Part shown: piece after piece, positions 62,896-64,000 of the stretch | Layout of the letters: every line of letters begins with the position of its first letter | Position numbering within the stretch: position 1 is the first letter of the stretch | DNA from: Drosophila pseudoobscura | Taxonomy: Eukaryota > Arthropoda > Insecta > Diptera > Drosophilidae | Direction: 5' to 3' | Assembly: GCF_009870125.1 (NCBI RefSeq) | Contig: NC_046679.1 | Coordinates: 11,532,001 to 11,596,000 of the forward strand | Length of the DNA: 64,000 bases | Notes under the pieces: generated by a model | What the model was told of the DNA's origin: nothing | What the model saw: the letters and a program-made list of their open reading frames with translations, nothing else | Databases searched by the model: none | Program-made: the position numbers and the translations under genes

Positions 62896-64000
62896 CTAAA
62901 ACCAAAATGATGTTCTTGGAGACCTGTTGACTGCCGTTAGTATGACATTTTCGTTGGGTAGCTTCATCAGGTTCAGCAAACGCTGGCCACTGCAATAACC
63001 GAGGTCTACACAGGGAATGCAACAGGGAATATTGTAATTTACTTACTTGTGGTCGCAGGTACAGTCAATGAAGTCCCTGGCCAGCCCGTTGAGGATATCT
63101 TCGTGGAAAAAGAAGGTGTGCACCAAATAAGCCAGACTGCACGGTATCAACAGCTTGGCCCAGGGTATCTTCTGCAGGAAGGCCAGTAGCTTTTCTTTGC
63201 CAGGGTCCCGTGTGCAGACCTGCTGCCAGATCACCTGGCTGGCTGTGACCATGGCAAAGGTCATTAAGGTCGTGCGATTGAGCAGGGCAAAGGATACACC
63301 GCTGACAAAAGCGGCCACAGCATTCGCCTGCCTCCGCTTCAGCCTCATTCTCAGTAATAACCATTGCATCAACTGGAATAAAAACGAAAACACATGGCAT
63401 GTCTACTCGTACTTTAGATGGGGGGAATAAGGAAACATACTTGAAACAGGCCCATGTAGCCAACCAGGAATCGAGTTGTATCCAGTCGCAGACGCATGAG
63501 GTTTCGGCGCATAATGGCGTGCCCCAAGTCTAGTGCTAAACCAATTCCCAGATAAGTTCCAAACTGGGTTAGACTCTGCCGGAGGCGCTTGCCCGCTGAC
63601 CATTTGGGGTAGTCCACAGGTAAGGGCGTTGGCTTGATGAACCAGAAACCCGAATACTTTTGCGCTTGCTGATAGTGCAAGACCACTAGGGAGCTCAGCA
63701 TGAATACCATCGTCTGGCCCCAACGCGAATGCACCAGACCAAGGTCCCACTGCCGTAGCAGGCTCTCCAAGGCCTGCAACATCATTAGACTCATTTGGGA
63801 CTCTTTCCAGCCACTGCACTCACCGCATGTGTAATGCCAGTCGAAAAGTACAGCAGAACCTGCGGTGGCATCCACCAGCTGAGCTGAGAGGCCAGCCAGC
63901 ACGACAGGTAGGGGGTGTAGATGAACACGAAGCGCCCTTTGAGACGCCGGGCCACGCACATGAAGTAAAACGTGAAGGCATTGATGCAGGAGGCGAAGCT
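62896..64000 (-). CDS. Multi-pass membrane protein, partial (5' end beyond window)
   Basis: Exons seen, 5' to 3': 64000-63824 (incomplete), 63773-63441, 63372-63047 and 62989-62896. GT..AG introns are 49-68 bp and the frame holds for 309 residues to the stop. Hydrophobic segments occur throughout (for example FTFYFMCVA, TPYLSCWLASQLSWW, MVFMLSSLVVL, LLIPCSLAYLVHTFFF). The C-terminus is polar. Arrangement and words such as SFASCINAFTFYF recall TMEM135-like proteins, but I am not sure of the family. The gene is convergent with the SELENBP1-like gene, the stop codons being about 260 bp apart. Confidence is high that it is a gene and low on identity. Confidence 0.8.

Overview
The window is animal nuclear DNA from a fruit fly of the genus Drosophila. 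Introns are short (often 55-75 bp) with GT..AG ends, intergenic DNA is AT-rich with many CA/GT microsatellites, codons prefer G/C at third positions, and several predicted proteins are close to full-length Drosophila proteins. A few residues differ from what I recall of D. melanogaster Sim (for example IHSYDQ), so a related species is likely. An obscura-group fly is my guess and is not proven. There are no bacterial operons, CRISPR arrays, rRNA genes or convincing tRNA genes.

Layout. Positions 1-7.8 kb are non-coding DNA downstream of single-minded (sim). The sim gene lies on the minus strand at 7.87-12.58 kb, in eight coding exons, with a possible extra upstream coding exon near 12.71-12.76 kb. 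From 12.8 to 29.2 kb is a long gene-poor stretch, the sim upstream regulatory domain. It holds a dense cluster of Su(H), Dorsal, Twist and Snail type sites near 15.3-15.8 kb that looks like the mesectoderm enhancer. An intronless CNEP1R1/TMEM188 gene follows at 29.3 kb.

From 30.6 kb the window is dense with housekeeping genes: pic (DDB1, minus), a GGNBP2 homologue (plus), MED27 (minus), elm (CHP-type calcineurin B homologue, plus), Sec23 (minus), MTA1-like (plus), a mitochondrial beta-ketoacyl-ACP synthase (minus), a SELENBP1/methanethiol oxidase gene (plus) and, cut by the window edge, a multi-pass membrane protein (minus). Neighbours alternate strand. Three convergent pairs have facing poly(A) signals only about 35-50 bp apart. 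Divergent pairs share promoter regions carrying Ohler motif 1 (M1BP), motif 6 or DRE sites. A small predicted secreted protein gene is nested on the opposite strand inside an MTA1-like intron.

The genes do not form one pathway. sim is the midline and mesectoderm master regulator. The others are general cell functions: DNA-damage/E3 ligase adaptor, Mediator, COPII coat, NuRD chromatin complex, mitochondrial fatty acid synthesis, sulfur metabolism, Na+/H+ exchanger or trafficking cofactor, and lipid phosphatase regulation. Points of most interest are the candidate sim enhancers, a near-duplicate promoter block shared by pic and MED27, an orphan promoter-like cluster, the nested secreted gene, an intronless CNEP1R1 copy, an exon-like remnant, and a small inverted-repeat transposon next to the SELENBP1 promoter.
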